From: a virus
DNA length: 57,965 bases
Virus record (IMG/VR): IMGVR_UViG_3300028398_000001
Coordinates: 1 to 57,965 of that record
Strand: one strand, 5' to 3'
Below are positions 39,101 to 48,145 of the stretch, in pieces. Every line of letters begins with the position of its first letter. Within the stretch, counting starts at the first letter, position 1. The position numbers and the translations under genes were made by a program. Below the pieces are notes generated by a model. The model ran no database searches and was not told where the DNA came from. It saw only the letters and a list, made by a program, of their open reading frames with translations.

Positions 39101-42100
39101 TCTGCTAACTTTAGCAAATAAACTATGTATAATATTATTATCAGCAAACCACTTTTTATTTACAGCAAATAAAGCAAATTCATCTGCAGCTTTTTCATAC
39201 CAAGCTCTTGTATCATTTTTACCATATTTTTTATTCAAGTAATCTTTCAATACTCTTAAGTCTTCTTCTGGTATTAAACCAAGCTCATCAAGGGTATGAA
39301 ATATCTCGTGATAGAAAGTAGTTCCAAGTTCTTTTAAATTTTTATCTGACATTAGAATTATAGCAGAAACTGCTTTTTTATCTAATAAGGTTGCTCCTTC
39401 TAATCTCTTTTTCATTAAATCCAATAGCTGACTATCAGTCAAATGGAAAGCAAATATTTTATAACCCTGCAGAAGGGCTTTTTCTACCATCTTTCTTCCA
39501 CCTAAATCTTCTAATGTAAGCTTATCAATGGATTTTACTTTTACCCTTTTAGCTATATCTTTTCCTAACAGCTGCTCAACTGCTTTATTTACATTTATTC
39601 CAAAATGTTTTTTCAATAAGTAATGAATACTATCTTCACCATATTTCAAATCTTCGTATATTTTCTTTTCATTATCATTTAGTTTTAATCTCAATAGTTT
39701 TTCTTTGAATTTTTCACCCCCATCAGTTAGAGCTCTCATATGCCACCAGCTTAATATCTTTAGTGAGGATTTCATATTATCAACTGAAATTCCTTTAGAA
39801 ACCTGCTCTTTTCTTGCTTCGTATAATTCAGTTATCTCATCTCTAAATTCAGGGTCTTCTTTAATATCTTTAATTTGATTTGGTTTAAATCCAGCATTTT
39901 CTAAATAGCTATCCAAAGTCTTTAAAACAGCTGGACTTAATTCAGGTGGAGGCTCAACATAAAAAACTAATCCTTGTTTTTTATTTCCCTTTACTATGGA
40001 TTTTTCTGATTTAGCTATAAATGTTCCCTTTTCATAAGTTATATTAACTTCATCTTTTGCTAATAGGTCATATCCTAAATCAACATTTGATAGATGGTTT
40101 AATATTTCATTTATTTCTTCTGGTGTATATTCTTTTGCTTTTTCTTCAATTTGTTTTTTATCTATGGCTTCATTAAGTTCCTCTGGAGTTTTAGGAATAA
40201 CAACATCTTTATCTTCTATTTTTGGCTCTGGTTCTTTAAAATCATGTAAACCAAAAGCAGCAATTGGTTCATCGTTATGATAGAGAGCTAAAATACCTGT
40301 ATCTAATAATTTCATTTTATTAGCTTGTGGTCTGGCTATTTCAAAATACTTTCCATCAACTTTAAAGCTATAGCCCTTTTCAGTATCAAATTTATAGAAT
40401 TTGCCATCTTTTCCTTTAAAGTTTATTTTAGTATCAAGTGTTTTATTTGAGTTTAATAAATCTTTGAAACTCTTATCAAAACTTCCACCAAGTGGTTTTA
40501 TATCTTTCATTAATTTCTTATGATAAATAGATTGACTTTTTCTATCATACAAATATCCATCTGTGGTTTCTAAAATATTTTGTCTATAGGATATAGACTT
40601 CATACTACTTTTGCCAGATTTTAATCTATGCTCCTTTGGTATTTCTATTCTATCTTTTAATGGTTTTAATTTAGATATTGGTTTTGATACTGTCTTTATA
40701 TTATATGTATCCCCTAATATTGTAGGAACAGCAGCTCCAATATACTTGTTATCTTTTTTAATATAGATTAATGAAGAATTAGCATTGCTATCAATTTCTA
40801 ATGAGAAATTCTTAACCCTGGATTTTATAGTTTTTAGAGCTTGTTTTGAAATACCTATTTCTTTACCATCTTCACTTCGTAATACTAAAATATTTGGATT
40901 TTCTTTTACTTCACCTATTATACCTGTAATCTTTGAAGCCTTTTCTGGTTTCAATTCCAAATTCTGACCAATAGATTTTGGTTTTATTCCTTTAAAGAAA
41001 TCCTTATGTAAAGCTATAGTTCTATCTGTATTTACTACTAATCCATTGTCAGTAATTTCTGGCTCTTTATCAAACTTTGCAGATTTAATATTTTTTAAAT
41101 CAAGCTTATCAATAGGAGTTATTTCTTCAGAATTTTTAGTTTCTGGTAAAGGTTGCTCTGTAGCTACATTATTTTTTATTTCTGGTTCAGGTTGTTTTAC
41201 AGGTTTTTCATTTATAATCTCTTTTGCAATATTTAACTTATCAGTGAAATTGATTGCACTTTTTGGAGCAGGTAAATTAGCTTTTTCCTTAACTGCAGGC
41301 AGATTTTCTTCAATCCCTTTGTTTTCAATTGCTGGATATTTTTCCCCTTTATCTTCAATAGCCTTTTGTTTAAATCCTAATTTTTCTTCTTCCTTATCAA
41401 GTTTCTGTTTTAATATAGAAGTAATTTTTGCTTTAAGTTCTTCTCTCTTTTTAATATCCTTTATAGTTTTTGGCAGTGCTTCTAACAATGCTTTTGCTTT
41501 AATTACATTACCAAGTAATTTATTGTCATTTCTTGAAGAAGTTAATTTATCTATATCATCAAGTATTGGTTTAACCTTATCCTTTGATATTTTAGATTTG
41601 GTAATTAGTTTATTGGCTTCCTTAAGTATTAAATCATTAGCTGATTGTTTTATATCATTTATAGCCTCACCTATATTCTTGTTCTTTGGAGCTTGCTCTT
41701 TTAGCTGCAAACCTTTTTCTATGAATGTATCTATATTATCAACAGTTATTTTGGGTATAGTGTTTTTATTTGGCATACCTAAAATAACAGCTGTTGCCAT
41801 TTTCTTTGAATAATCTTCTGGCTTTATATTGCTACCATATTTTTCTAAAATATCTAAATCATCATAGCCTGCTGTGTTCAAAACTTTTATAGCTTTTTTT
41901 GGTTCTTTCTTTATTAAATCAGAATATAGACCTTTATCAAATGCAGTTTTAATAGCAGTGATATGTCTAAAATCATCCTTCTTTGGAGTGGATAGTAATT
42001 TATCTTTGTATTCATTTAATACTTCTTCAGGATTATAAGGCTGTTCATATTTTGTTTCTTTTATGTTATTTGTAGGAACTGGCAGATTTTCTGTAATAGG

Positions 42101-43144
42101 TATATATTCTTCTGGTTTAGTTTGCAGTTCTTCTTTAAATGCTTCTTTGAGTTTTGTATTATCTATAGGTTTTTGAGTTTTGCTTAAAGCTCCTGTTAAA
42201 GCACCAAGTAATCCACCAAGTGCTGCTGTATGACCAATATCCTTTGCTGATATAGGTTGATTTGAACCATATTCACTGGTAGCAGTTGCAGTTCCTAATA
42301 TTAATGATTGTTCTATACCTTGTTTTAATGAATTAATTGCTGGAGAGGCTGCAATTTTTGAAGCAGTATCAGATGAAAATACTAATTTAGCTATGCTATC
42401 AGCAATAGGTTTAGTTTCAGGATTTAAAGCTTTTAAAGCTTCAAATGGAGAAGCAGTGTATAAAGCTCCTATTAAAGCACCCCCCACTAATGCTTTTAAA
42501 GGATGTTTCTCTCCACCAGCTTCATATTCTCTTTCAACTTCTGGTGCTGTAATTTGAGTAAAAGCACCTATAGTTTCTGGTTTAATTAATGACTTTGCAG
42601 CTGTTTCAGCAGCAGTTTTTTCTATTTCTTTTTTGGCTAAACCTTCAGCTAATTTATCAACAGCAGCTTTTGCTATTTTTCCTTCAGTTCCACCAAGTGC
42701 TGTTTCCAATAAAAATTCTGCCAGACTTCCTGCCATTCTTGCACCTGAATGTGCAGCTTGGCTTAAATTCTTTGCTTCAAAAATATCAGAAGGAGTTTCT
42801 GGATTTGAATACTCTTGAGCTTGCTGTCTCCATTGTTGTGCTCTTTGTTTAAAATAATCACTACCTGTTAATCTTCCAACTAATGTATCTAATAATGCCA
42901 TAGTATCAGAGCCAGCTTCAACAAATGAGGATGTAAATTCTTTACCTAAACTTGGATGACTTTCACCATAGACTATGGCATTTGTTATTAAATTAGGACT
43001 TATACCCTTATCTAAAAGAGCCTGTATATTCTTACCTTTATCAGGATTTTTATTTACATAATCTTGTAGGAATTCTTCAGGTGTTATCTTCTGATTTTGT
43101 AAATCTTGTATCTTTTGTTTATAAATGTCATATTTAACTGACAT
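36134..43144 (-). CDS. Giant polyvalent protein with zincin metallopeptidase motif
   Basis: 2336 residues, the largest gene. Residues about 1-330 are Ala/Gly-rich helices with possible membrane-active segments (LVGGALIGALYTASPFEAL). About 330-1000 are Lys/Glu-rich linkers and small domains. GTTFYHEIFHTLDELG holds HEIFH at about 1279-1283, followed by EKAADEFALFAV with the third zinc ligand Glu, the zincin seen in 'polyvalent' phage/plasmid proteins. The rest is helical, with MAFLYTAINMFNFMFF (about 2025) hydrophobic. Such proteins are thought to enter the host with the DNA and act there. The gene lies among tail genes as for podovirus internal proteins. Confidence 0.72.
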   Translation of the reverse strand: MSVKYDIYKQKIQDLQNQKITPEEFLQDYVNKNPDKGKNIQALLDKGISPNLITNAIVYGESHPSLGKEFTSSFVEAGSDTMALLDTLVGRLTGSDYFKQRAQQWRQQAQEYSNPETPSDIFEAKNLSQAAHSGARMAGSLAEFLLETALGGTEGKIAKAAVDKLAEGLAKKEIEKTAAETAAKSLIKPETIGAFTQITAPEVEREYEAGGEKHPLKALVGGALIGALYTASPFEALKALNPETKPIADSIAKLVFSSDTASKIAASPAINSLKQGIEQSLILGTATATSEYGSNQPISAKDIGHTAALGGLLGALTGALSKTQKPIDNTKLKEAFKEELQTKPEEYIPITENLPVPTNNIKETKYEQPYNPEEVLNEYKDKLLSTPKKDDFRHITAIKTAFDKGLYSDLIKKEPKKAIKVLNTAGYDDLDILEKYGSNIKPEDYSKKMATAVILGMPNKNTIPKITVDNIDTFIEKGLQLKEQAPKNKNIGEAINDIKQSANDLILKEANKLITKSKISKDKVKPILDDIDKLTSSRNDNKLLGNVIKAKALLEALPKTIKDIKKREELKAKITSILKQKLDKEEEKLGFKQKAIEDKGEKYPAIENKGIEENLPAVKEKANLPAPKSAINFTDKLNIAKEIINEKPVKQPEPEIKNNVATEQPLPETKNSEEITPIDKLDLKNIKSAKFDKEPEITDNGLVVNTDRTIALHKDFFKGIKPKSIGQNLELKPEKASKITGIIGEVKENPNILVLRSEDGKEIGISKQALKTIKSRVKNFSLEIDSNANSSLIYIKKDNKYIGAAVPTILGDTYNIKTVSKPISKLKPLKDRIEIPKEHRLKSGKSSMKSISYRQNILETTDGYLYDRKSQSIYHKKLMKDIKPLGGSFDKSFKDLLNSNKTLDTKINFKGKDGKFYKFDTEKGYSFKVDGKYFEIARPQANKMKLLDTGILALYHNDEPIAAFGLHDFKEPEPKIEDKDVVIPKTPEELNEAIDKKQIEEKAKEYTPEEINEILNHLSNVDLGYDLLAKDEVNITYEKGTFIAKSEKSIVKGNKKQGLVFYVEPPPELSPAVLKTLDSYLENAGFKPNQIKDIKEDPEFRDEITELYEARKEQVSKGISVDNMKSSLKILSWWHMRALTDGGEKFKEKLLRLKLNDNEKKIYEDLKYGEDSIHYLLKKHFGINVNKAVEQLLGKDIAKRVKVKSIDKLTLEDLGGRKMVEKALLQGYKIFAFHLTDSQLLDLMKKRLEGATLLDKKAVSAIILMSDKNLKELGTTFYHEIFHTLDELGLIPEEDLRVLKDYLNKKYGKNDTRAWYEKAADEFALFAVNKKWFADNNIIHSLFAKVSRFINAAILKIHSKLGIKTEKDVFRKILLGEQKPNAKFIAYLEAIDTLKNIGVRFKISKKNLSNFEKRIIEFNGRTETDLKRDAIEKSRTALEKVKDFILDFGRGIAPELTKKGLYLYAETIRRAIAIKQLAHTQAYRALAEITRDLNPEDKFLMEKHLIIEDMFYNLQNGIQTFHNMNEQWGGIFKDVSDIAYLRDKIKKEVDGNEKVKAALKRRAKIHNELLDYLYENGYIGKREALDPSHYFHRITAAYFNGKIKMHTSYMGRVPITDPLRERVNSAEPYITDYIYSDYEALAQFYLLKNYDGIIKRLSDASEDVMKELIADYVKAGGKIKEGIIPDVNKMLDRVKHHPRFKEKYRDYTALHIEDIPHFYTVWSMSDDLMGQLLLEGINSEGLIDALEKGKVQRSVAIRKFKKSILIHNDVLAALRRISEVQSNSPISKFMRYNVSLFKKFVLFSPFRLPKYTLDNFSSDVDIVLAYAPKILFEYSGKAFKDLHDFYYNKGRNLSKEVIDEIKDAEDNLVLGTNITSEEVYHINNLEDFRDLLGLKPSLYQKWWNISTKFNNFRESILRLAAYRYYKEALRTMKLEDIHSPLKLSEMKAFMEKGKVDELAAKLAREVLGDYGNLSSSGKWIRDNLIPFWSWIEVNMPRYFKLFRHMYETRKLYKPYAIGSLVFRMAFLYTAINMFNFMFFPQISDTVNNSDEGQLHLILGVDKDGTVRTMRLQGALSDALDWFYFGGFLDFLKGRKSGYEFIKEMPMHAVSKIINSSMPIQKTIIEDIAGITLYPDADKPRIIRDKIGHFLQLYGLGLPYKILFSGEPHPERERGLIKGILSSVESSVFYTTDLNSVNYTIINKLIDNYLNTTNQDKLSIYRTQKSIYAFYYKRAIQYGDKNKAIHFLAMYYLYGGTLKTINKSILKMNPLTRLKKAEIPKFLQTISEEDRYRIKKYNEWFNKVMLRKGQFSKKDLLEIYHKAYKLSLEMKKAKGMV
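37792..37807. repeat. Dispersed palindrome, near-consensus site
   Basis: GTGAATTCGATTGCAC inside the giant gene; one mismatch (T for A at the fifth base of the 14-mer). Confidence 0.55.
41245..41258. repeat. Dispersed palindrome, site 11
   Basis: TGAAATTGATTGCA, which reads TGCAATCAATTTCA on the minus strand, an exact consensus match. It lies inside the giant gene. Confidence 0.7.
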
Positions 43145-43146
43145 AT

Positions 43147-43977
43147 TTACTTACCACCATTTATAGCCTTATAGATATTGTTTAATGTATTTTCATCAAT
43201 TGGTGTTATATTATTTGTATTGGTTTCATTTAATTGCTTGGCTATATTAGGAAATAGTATTTCCATAAGCTTGCTGATTTTATCAGTATCAGGTTGACCT
43301 GTAGCTGGGTCTATTAAAGTTTTAGATAATGTTCCTAATAAGGATACTCTATTTTTAAAATCTGAATTAGATGGCTTTGAATATCTTATGCTATTATCTA
43401 TCTTTGACATATTTAGCAATCCACCAATAAGTGAATTTAGTTCATTTGCCCTAAACTTATTATATGTTTTATGAGAAGCATTATAATTAAGTCTATCAAT
43501 TAAACTTGAATAAAAACTACCTAATCCAGCCACAAAGGGATTAAATTGAGCTAATCTATTAAATGCATTTTCTAACCCTGTAGTATCTATTGGTGGTGGA
43601 TTATTTCTTTGTATTAAATTATAATTTATATAATTTGCTAACTTATCAATAGTATTTAAATAATTATTCTCTATTTGTTCTGTAGGAGTTTCATTGTATT
43701 TCTTAACTGCATATTTCTTTCCATTAAATTCTATGTAACCTGCATTACCTGAATTGGTTGGTTGCATTTTAGGTTTAGGTTCAGGTTTATTAGTGTTAAA
43801 ATTTAATTTTACTAATGGTGCTTTATTAGTATTTGATATATCAATTTTAGGTTTAGCACCTATAACTGCAGGTTTTGTATTGGTATTTGGGACTGTTTCT
43901 GGAAAGTTACCTTTAACTACTTTCTTCTTTTTATTGGGATTTAGATAATCCATTAAAGTATTTAAAATACCTTCCAT
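43147..43977 (-). CDS. Hypothetical virion protein
   Basis: 276 residues. Basic N-terminus (NPNKKKKVVKG), a Pro/Asn/Lys linker with repeated NTNK units, then a helical body (LANYINYNLIQRNNPP, FNRLAQFNPFVAGLG) and an Asn/Thr-rich end. Overlaps the coiled-coil gene by 1 base. Low-complexity linkers and the location suggest an internal or ejected virion protein. Not recognised. Confidence 0.5.
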   Translation of the reverse strand: MEGILNTLMDYLNPNKKKKVVKGNFPETVPNTNTKPAVIGAKPKIDISNTNKAPLVKLNFNTNKPEPKPKMQPTNSGNAGYIEFNGKKYAVKKYNETPTEQIENNYLNTIDKLANYINYNLIQRNNPPPIDTTGLENAFNRLAQFNPFVAGLGSFYSSLIDRLNYNASHKTYNKFRANELNSLIGGLLNMSKIDNSIRYSKPSNSDFKNRVSLLGTLSKTLIDPATGQPDTDKISKLMEILFPNIAKQLNETNTNNITPIDENTLNNIYKAINGGK

Positions 43978-45797
43978 TATTGTCCCTCACTTTCTATAAT
44001 TTTTTCAACTTGTGATACAGCGGCATTTAAACCTGCTAAAGCAGAAGAAGCTAATGCAGCATAAATCTGACCACCACTTTCTGCAGCTCTCTCTGCTATT
44101 TTAGAATTTTCAATCATAGCAGTTATATTAGCTTTAGCAGTCTCTAAATCAATAAGTGCCTGTGATTTTTGCTGCTCTAACAATAGCTCTTTTGATTTTA
44201 TATCAATAAATGCTTTGTTCTTCTCTATATCTGCTTTTAGATTTTCTAATGAAAAATATGATTTAGAGGCTTCTGTTAATCCTATGATTTTACTCTTATT
44301 TATATCTGCCACAGTTTTATCTTTTTCCAATTTAGCCATATATTTATCTATTTCAAATTTATTTTTTTGAATGGCAGCATCTATTTCTTTCATTCTTATG
44401 TCAAGAGCAGTTTTCTTTAACTGATTTTTATTTTCAATAGCTGCAGCTTTTGCTTTATAGGCATCTATTTTAGCCCTAAAGGCATTTACCTTTGCAAGAT
44501 ATACATCAACTTTTTTAAGAGATGCATTTAATTTGGAAACTTGACCTTCTATCAAAGTTCTATATGCCAGTATTCTATTTGCATTATTTTGGCTTACCAT
44601 ATTTAAAGCTTCAATTTTAGATTTATAAATATCTATTTTAGACTTTACTGCTTCTATTTGTGATAGATAAACTTTTATAAGATTATCATTTAGGGATGAT
44701 GTAGCATTAAGAGCTTCTATTTGTGATTTAAACATTTCTAATTTCTGTAAATTAGATTTCAGTTTTATATCAAATAGATTTATCTTCTCTTGAGCAGCTT
44801 TTATTAAAGTATTGTATTCAATTACTTTCATATTATAAATACTAATTCCACTCTCAACTAAATATTTTGATACTTCAAGTGCTCTATTATAATACTCTGA
44901 ATAATATTGCATTCTTGATTTTTCTAAATTAATACCACTGTTAATGGCATTGTTTATATTTTCCCTTCTAATTTTAGCTTCCTCTATGGCTATATCCCTG
45001 GATAAATCCATTCTTTTGTTTTCCCAGTCTTTAAGCAAGTTCTCAACTTTTTGGTCTGCAAGTCCATTAGGTAAATCAAATCCTCTTGAAGCCCATAAAT
45101 CTAAAGTTTCATTTATAGTTTGGTGCAATACTTCTAAATCTCTTTCTTTAGACCTATCAAACATTTCTCTTTCTGGTAGAAGTGTTCCACCATCCAAATT
45201 AGTATTTATGGCATCTTCAAGTTTGTTATATAAATTTGAACTGTATTCATTTTCACTATAATCAAAATGTAAATCTGGCAGTATTGCATTAAAGTCTGGT
45301 ATATTAACATCTAAACTTAACATATCTAATGTTGGCATATCTGGAATGTTTATATCTTTCAATGTAGGTATATCAGGTAAATTTACCTGTGGTGCTTGAG
45401 GTATAGGACTTTCATCCAGATGAGGCATATCTGGAAATGAAATATTTGTATTTATATTTTCATTGAATTCAGGTGCATTTTCATTAAAGGTATCTATATC
45501 TTCAGGAGAAAAATCACCTATAGTAGGTAATGGAGAAAAATTAATATTATCAGGAACATCTATATTAAATGAAGAAACTAACTCCTTAATTGAATTAATT
45601 ATATCTTGTAAATTGCCAGTATCCAAATTTGAATTTAATTCAGCACCAGAAACAGATAGTGGTCTTCCACCACTAATATATGGTGCAGATGAATGACTAA
45701 TGTCAACAAGTCTATTTAAATAATCTAATCCATCATTTAGTATATCATTTGCAGTCGATTGCATTGTTGATATTGTTGTTCCAACATCTACATTCAT
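43977..45797 (-). CDS. Long coiled-coil virion protein
   Basis: 606 residues. Residues about 1-190 are Pro/Asp/Asn-rich with repeated PDIPTL/IPDMPTL-type units. From about 215 to the end it is an almost unbroken coiled coil of KxxID/KSKIEAL heptads (NASLKKVDVYLAKVNAFRAK and similar). A rod with an Ala-rich GGQIYAALASSALAGLNAAV end. It could be an internal core protein ejected with DNA or a tail rod. Contains a palindrome site near its 5' end. Confidence 0.5.
   Translation of the reverse strand: MNVDVGTTISTMQSTANDILNDGLDYLNRLVDISHSSAPYISGGRPLSVSGAELNSNLDTGNLQDIINSIKELVSSFNIDVPDNINFSPLPTIGDFSPEDIDTFNENAPEFNENINTNISFPDMPHLDESPIPQAPQVNLPDIPTLKDINIPDMPTLDMLSLDVNIPDFNAILPDLHFDYSENEYSSNLYNKLEDAINTNLDGGTLLPEREMFDRSKERDLEVLHQTINETLDLWASRGFDLPNGLADQKVENLLKDWENKRMDLSRDIAIEEAKIRRENINNAINSGINLEKSRMQYYSEYYNRALEVSKYLVESGISIYNMKVIEYNTLIKAAQEKINLFDIKLKSNLQKLEMFKSQIEALNATSSLNDNLIKVYLSQIEAVKSKIDIYKSKIEALNMVSQNNANRILAYRTLIEGQVSKLNASLKKVDVYLAKVNAFRAKIDAYKAKAAAIENKNQLKKTALDIRMKEIDAAIQKNKFEIDKYMAKLEKDKTVADINKSKIIGLTEASKSYFSLENLKADIEKNKAFIDIKSKELLLEQQKSQALIDLETAKANITAMIENSKIAERAAESGGQIYAALASSALAGLNAAVSQVEKIIESEGQ
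45750..45763. repeat. Dispersed palindrome, near-consensus site
   Basis: TGCAGTCGATTGCA at the 5' end of the coiled-coil gene; one mismatch to the consensus. Confidence 0.5.
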
Positions 45798-47480
45798 TTA
45801 CCTTCTCCTTTTATTTATATTATACCCTATAACACTTATATTATCAATTGTTCCCCTTTTTATATAAATACCAAATGAGGCATATCTGCTTTTGATACCC
45901 TTTGGTAATTTTACTCTTGTTTCAAGAAAATCACTATATCTATTACTTTCTAAATCTATACTATTATTATCTATAAGATATTTTACAGCTGTAGTTGTAT
46001 CACCTGAAATAAATAATTCTATAGGTATTGCAATACTATTGCTTCTTATATCTAAAGTTTTTGTTTGTATATAACCTGTTAGATTACTATTACTTTCTAA
46101 TTTAAATGTTCCATCATTATTTGATATAATAGAACCATTATAAAAAACTGATGCTATATTATTTTTTATAAAATTGTATTCAGTTATAGCTAAATTGTAT
46201 TTATTTATAGCAATGGTTTTATCAAAGACTTGGAGATTATCAGCTAAAATAAATCTTGAGTTTATTCTATTCAAAGTAATATTTAATGATGCTGGTTCAA
46301 AAGGACTTAAGTTTGTATTAAATCTAATAGAGGGTGTTCTTAAAGATAAATTGCCAGTATGTCCTAAATTAAGTCTAAATCTACCATTGGGTTGTCTCAT
46401 ACCCAATGCAAGCGATTTCACATTAGACGATAGTAATTTACTACTAAATACTAATCTATTGGTATTTAGTAATAAATCAGCACCTAATGAAGTTAAACTT
46501 TTTGCTTCAAAATCAAAAGTATTTTGTATTCTTCCATATATTGTTAGTCTATTTCCTACATTAACATTAATTATAGAATTTAGTTTTAACTTAATAGTTG
46601 TTTCTAAACTATTTCCACTGGAAAATTTTGCATAGACAGATGGTAGTTTTAAATTAAGTCCTAATGCTACATTTGTCTTTAGTTTTAAAGAGCCTTCTAT
46701 TTTATGTAAATTACCATCTATTGTATCTGAATTACAATATAAATCTAAATTAGATGTTATGCCTTTAGAGAGTGTAGCTTTTAAATTTACAGGAAATCTT
46801 TTTGGTAAGCTTATGTGATATACACCTGTAGCATCTGAAACTACAATTCCATTTTCAAACAGACTTAAATCAAGAGGCTTTTTTAAAAAATGATTTCCAG
46901 CAGAAACCAAAAACTCATAAAAAACAGCATTTTCTTTTATAAATAAGGATATATTATCACTATCATAGTTGGCTACTGCTATAAGGTAATTATTGTATAT
47001 AACAATTCCTTTTGGATTTGATAAAAATCCATTACCAAATTCATATATGTAATTACCTTTTAAATCAAATACTTGAACTCTATTATTACCACTATCTGTT
47101 ACATATAAATATGTTCCATCGTTGGCTATTCCATAAGGATATTTAAATTCACCTGCACCACTTCCATATTTACCAAATTCAAAAACAAAATCACCATCAT
47201 AAGTAAAAGCCTGAATTCGATGGTTATTGCTATCAACTACATATACATACGGAAATATACTGGCTCTAAATCCTATAAAAGTTTTAATCTTATCCCTTAT
47301 TAAAATTGTGGAAGGCTTAAATAATTTTATAGAAGTATATTCACCTATTTTGAATAGGGCTTCTGGTCTATTATTAGGCTGTAATCCAGCAGATAAATGG
47401 TTCTTATGATGAAATTTTCTTACAACACCACCAGTTATTTTTGTTTTTACTATAAAAGCCCAGGGTTGGATTGTTGGCAT
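45798..47480 (-). CDS. NHL-repeat beta-propeller virion protein
   Basis: 560 residues. Residues about 75-210 carry NHL repeats: YVVDSNNHRIQAFTYDGDFV, EFGKYGSGAGEFKYPYGIA, YVTDSGNNRVQVFDLKGNYI. The rest is a long beta-rich region with repeated L-N-L-K strands and ends in RYASFGIYIKRGTI. NHL propellers bind proteins, RNA or glycans. The setting among tail genes suggests adhesion. It starts at 47480 beside a 215-residue tail protein. The end matches the C-terminal part of the 422-residue gene in style (NHL-like). Confidence 0.6.
   Translation of the reverse strand: MPTIQPWAFIVKTKITGGVVRKFHHKNHLSAGLQPNNRPEALFKIGEYTSIKLFKPSTILIRDKIKTFIGFRASIFPYVYVVDSNNHRIQAFTYDGDFVFEFGKYGSGAGEFKYPYGIANDGTYLYVTDSGNNRVQVFDLKGNYIYEFGNGFLSNPKGIVIYNNYLIAVANYDSDNISLFIKENAVFYEFLVSAGNHFLKKPLDLSLFENGIVVSDATGVYHISLPKRFPVNLKATLSKGITSNLDLYCNSDTIDGNLHKIEGSLKLKTNVALGLNLKLPSVYAKFSSGNSLETTIKLKLNSIINVNVGNRLTIYGRIQNTFDFEAKSLTSLGADLLLNTNRLVFSSKLLSSNVKSLALGMRQPNGRFRLNLGHTGNLSLRTPSIRFNTNLSPFEPASLNITLNRINSRFILADNLQVFDKTIAINKYNLAITEYNFIKNNIASVFYNGSIISNNDGTFKLESNSNLTGYIQTKTLDIRSNSIAIPIELFISGDTTTAVKYLIDNNSIDLESNRYSDFLETRVKLPKGIKSRYASFGIYIKRGTIDNISVIGYNINKRRR
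46407..46420. repeat. Dispersed palindrome, site 12
   Basis: TGCAAGCGATTTCA inside the NHL-repeat gene. Exact consensus match. Confidence 0.75.
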
Positions 47481-47488
47481 TATATTAC

Positions 47489-48136
47489 CTAACTATATAT
47501 TTCAATTCCAGCTATTGTAAAACTTTCTCCATCAGAGGCAGAGTAATCAGAACCAAAATCTATGTATCCAACAATGACTTTATCTGGATGGGTATTATCA
47601 TATATTATTGCTCCAGGTGTTGGTCCAATATTACCACCACTTGCTGTCCATACAATATTTGGATAATCATATTTAAAGCTTTCTTCAACAACTGTTACAG
47701 CCCCAAGAGTTTTACTATTTTGTGTATAGCCATTTCCTGCAGGTAATTCATCATCAGTTGTTAAAACTGCAGATGTTCCATTTTCATCTACTAAATTGTC
47801 TGCTACTCGAATACTCTGTGCATAAACACCTGTAATAGTCGTTGTAATGTTATTGCTGGATGTAGAAGATATTGTTAATTTATTTCCGTATGTAAATCCA
47901 ATATCAATAAAATTTACAGAACTATCTGTGGTAGTAATGGTATTATTACTTGATGTAAAACTTAAATTTGAATTACCTGTATAAGTTGTCTTTATATTCT
48001 TCAAATAAGAATGTAAATTATACTGAAAATTAAATCCGTGCCTCATAAGTAAAATTCTTAACTCATCAGAAGTTAAATTAACTGTTCCTTTAAGTGTTTC
48101 AAAATTGAACCTTTTTGATAATGTAGATATAGCCAT
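47489..48136 (-). CDS. Tail structural protein
   Basis: 215 residues, Thr/Ser-rich beta protein. LTSDELRILLMRHGFNFQYN near the start, NGYTQNSKTLG in the middle and PGAIIYDNTHPDKVIVGYID with FTIAGIEI near the end match a widespread phage tail protein family of unknown function (LT.D.l...L / GY / A.iYd...iGYiDFG). Ribosome site GGAGG. It lies between PKD and NHL proteins. Confidence 0.58.
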   Translation of the reverse strand: MAISTLSKRFNFETLKGTVNLTSDELRILLMRHGFNFQYNLHSYLKNIKTTYTGNSNLSFTSSNNTITTTDSSVNFIDIGFTYGNKLTISSTSSNNITTTITGVYAQSIRVADNLVDENGTSAVLTTDDELPAGNGYTQNSKTLGAVTVVEESFKYDYPNIVWTASGGNIGPTPGAIIYDNTHPDKVIVGYIDFGSDYSASDGESFTIAGIEIYS

Positions 48137-48145
48137 TTTTACCTC

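Noticed and set aside
41046-41813. Plus-strand open frame of 255 codons inside the giant gene
   Set aside because: Opposite strand of Lys/Glu-rich codons gives long Ser/Phe/Ile frames by chance; no ribosome site or plausible protein features.
46174-46635. Plus-strand open frame of 153 codons in the NHL-repeat gene
   Set aside because: Antisense shadow of a clear minus-strand gene; no start signal.
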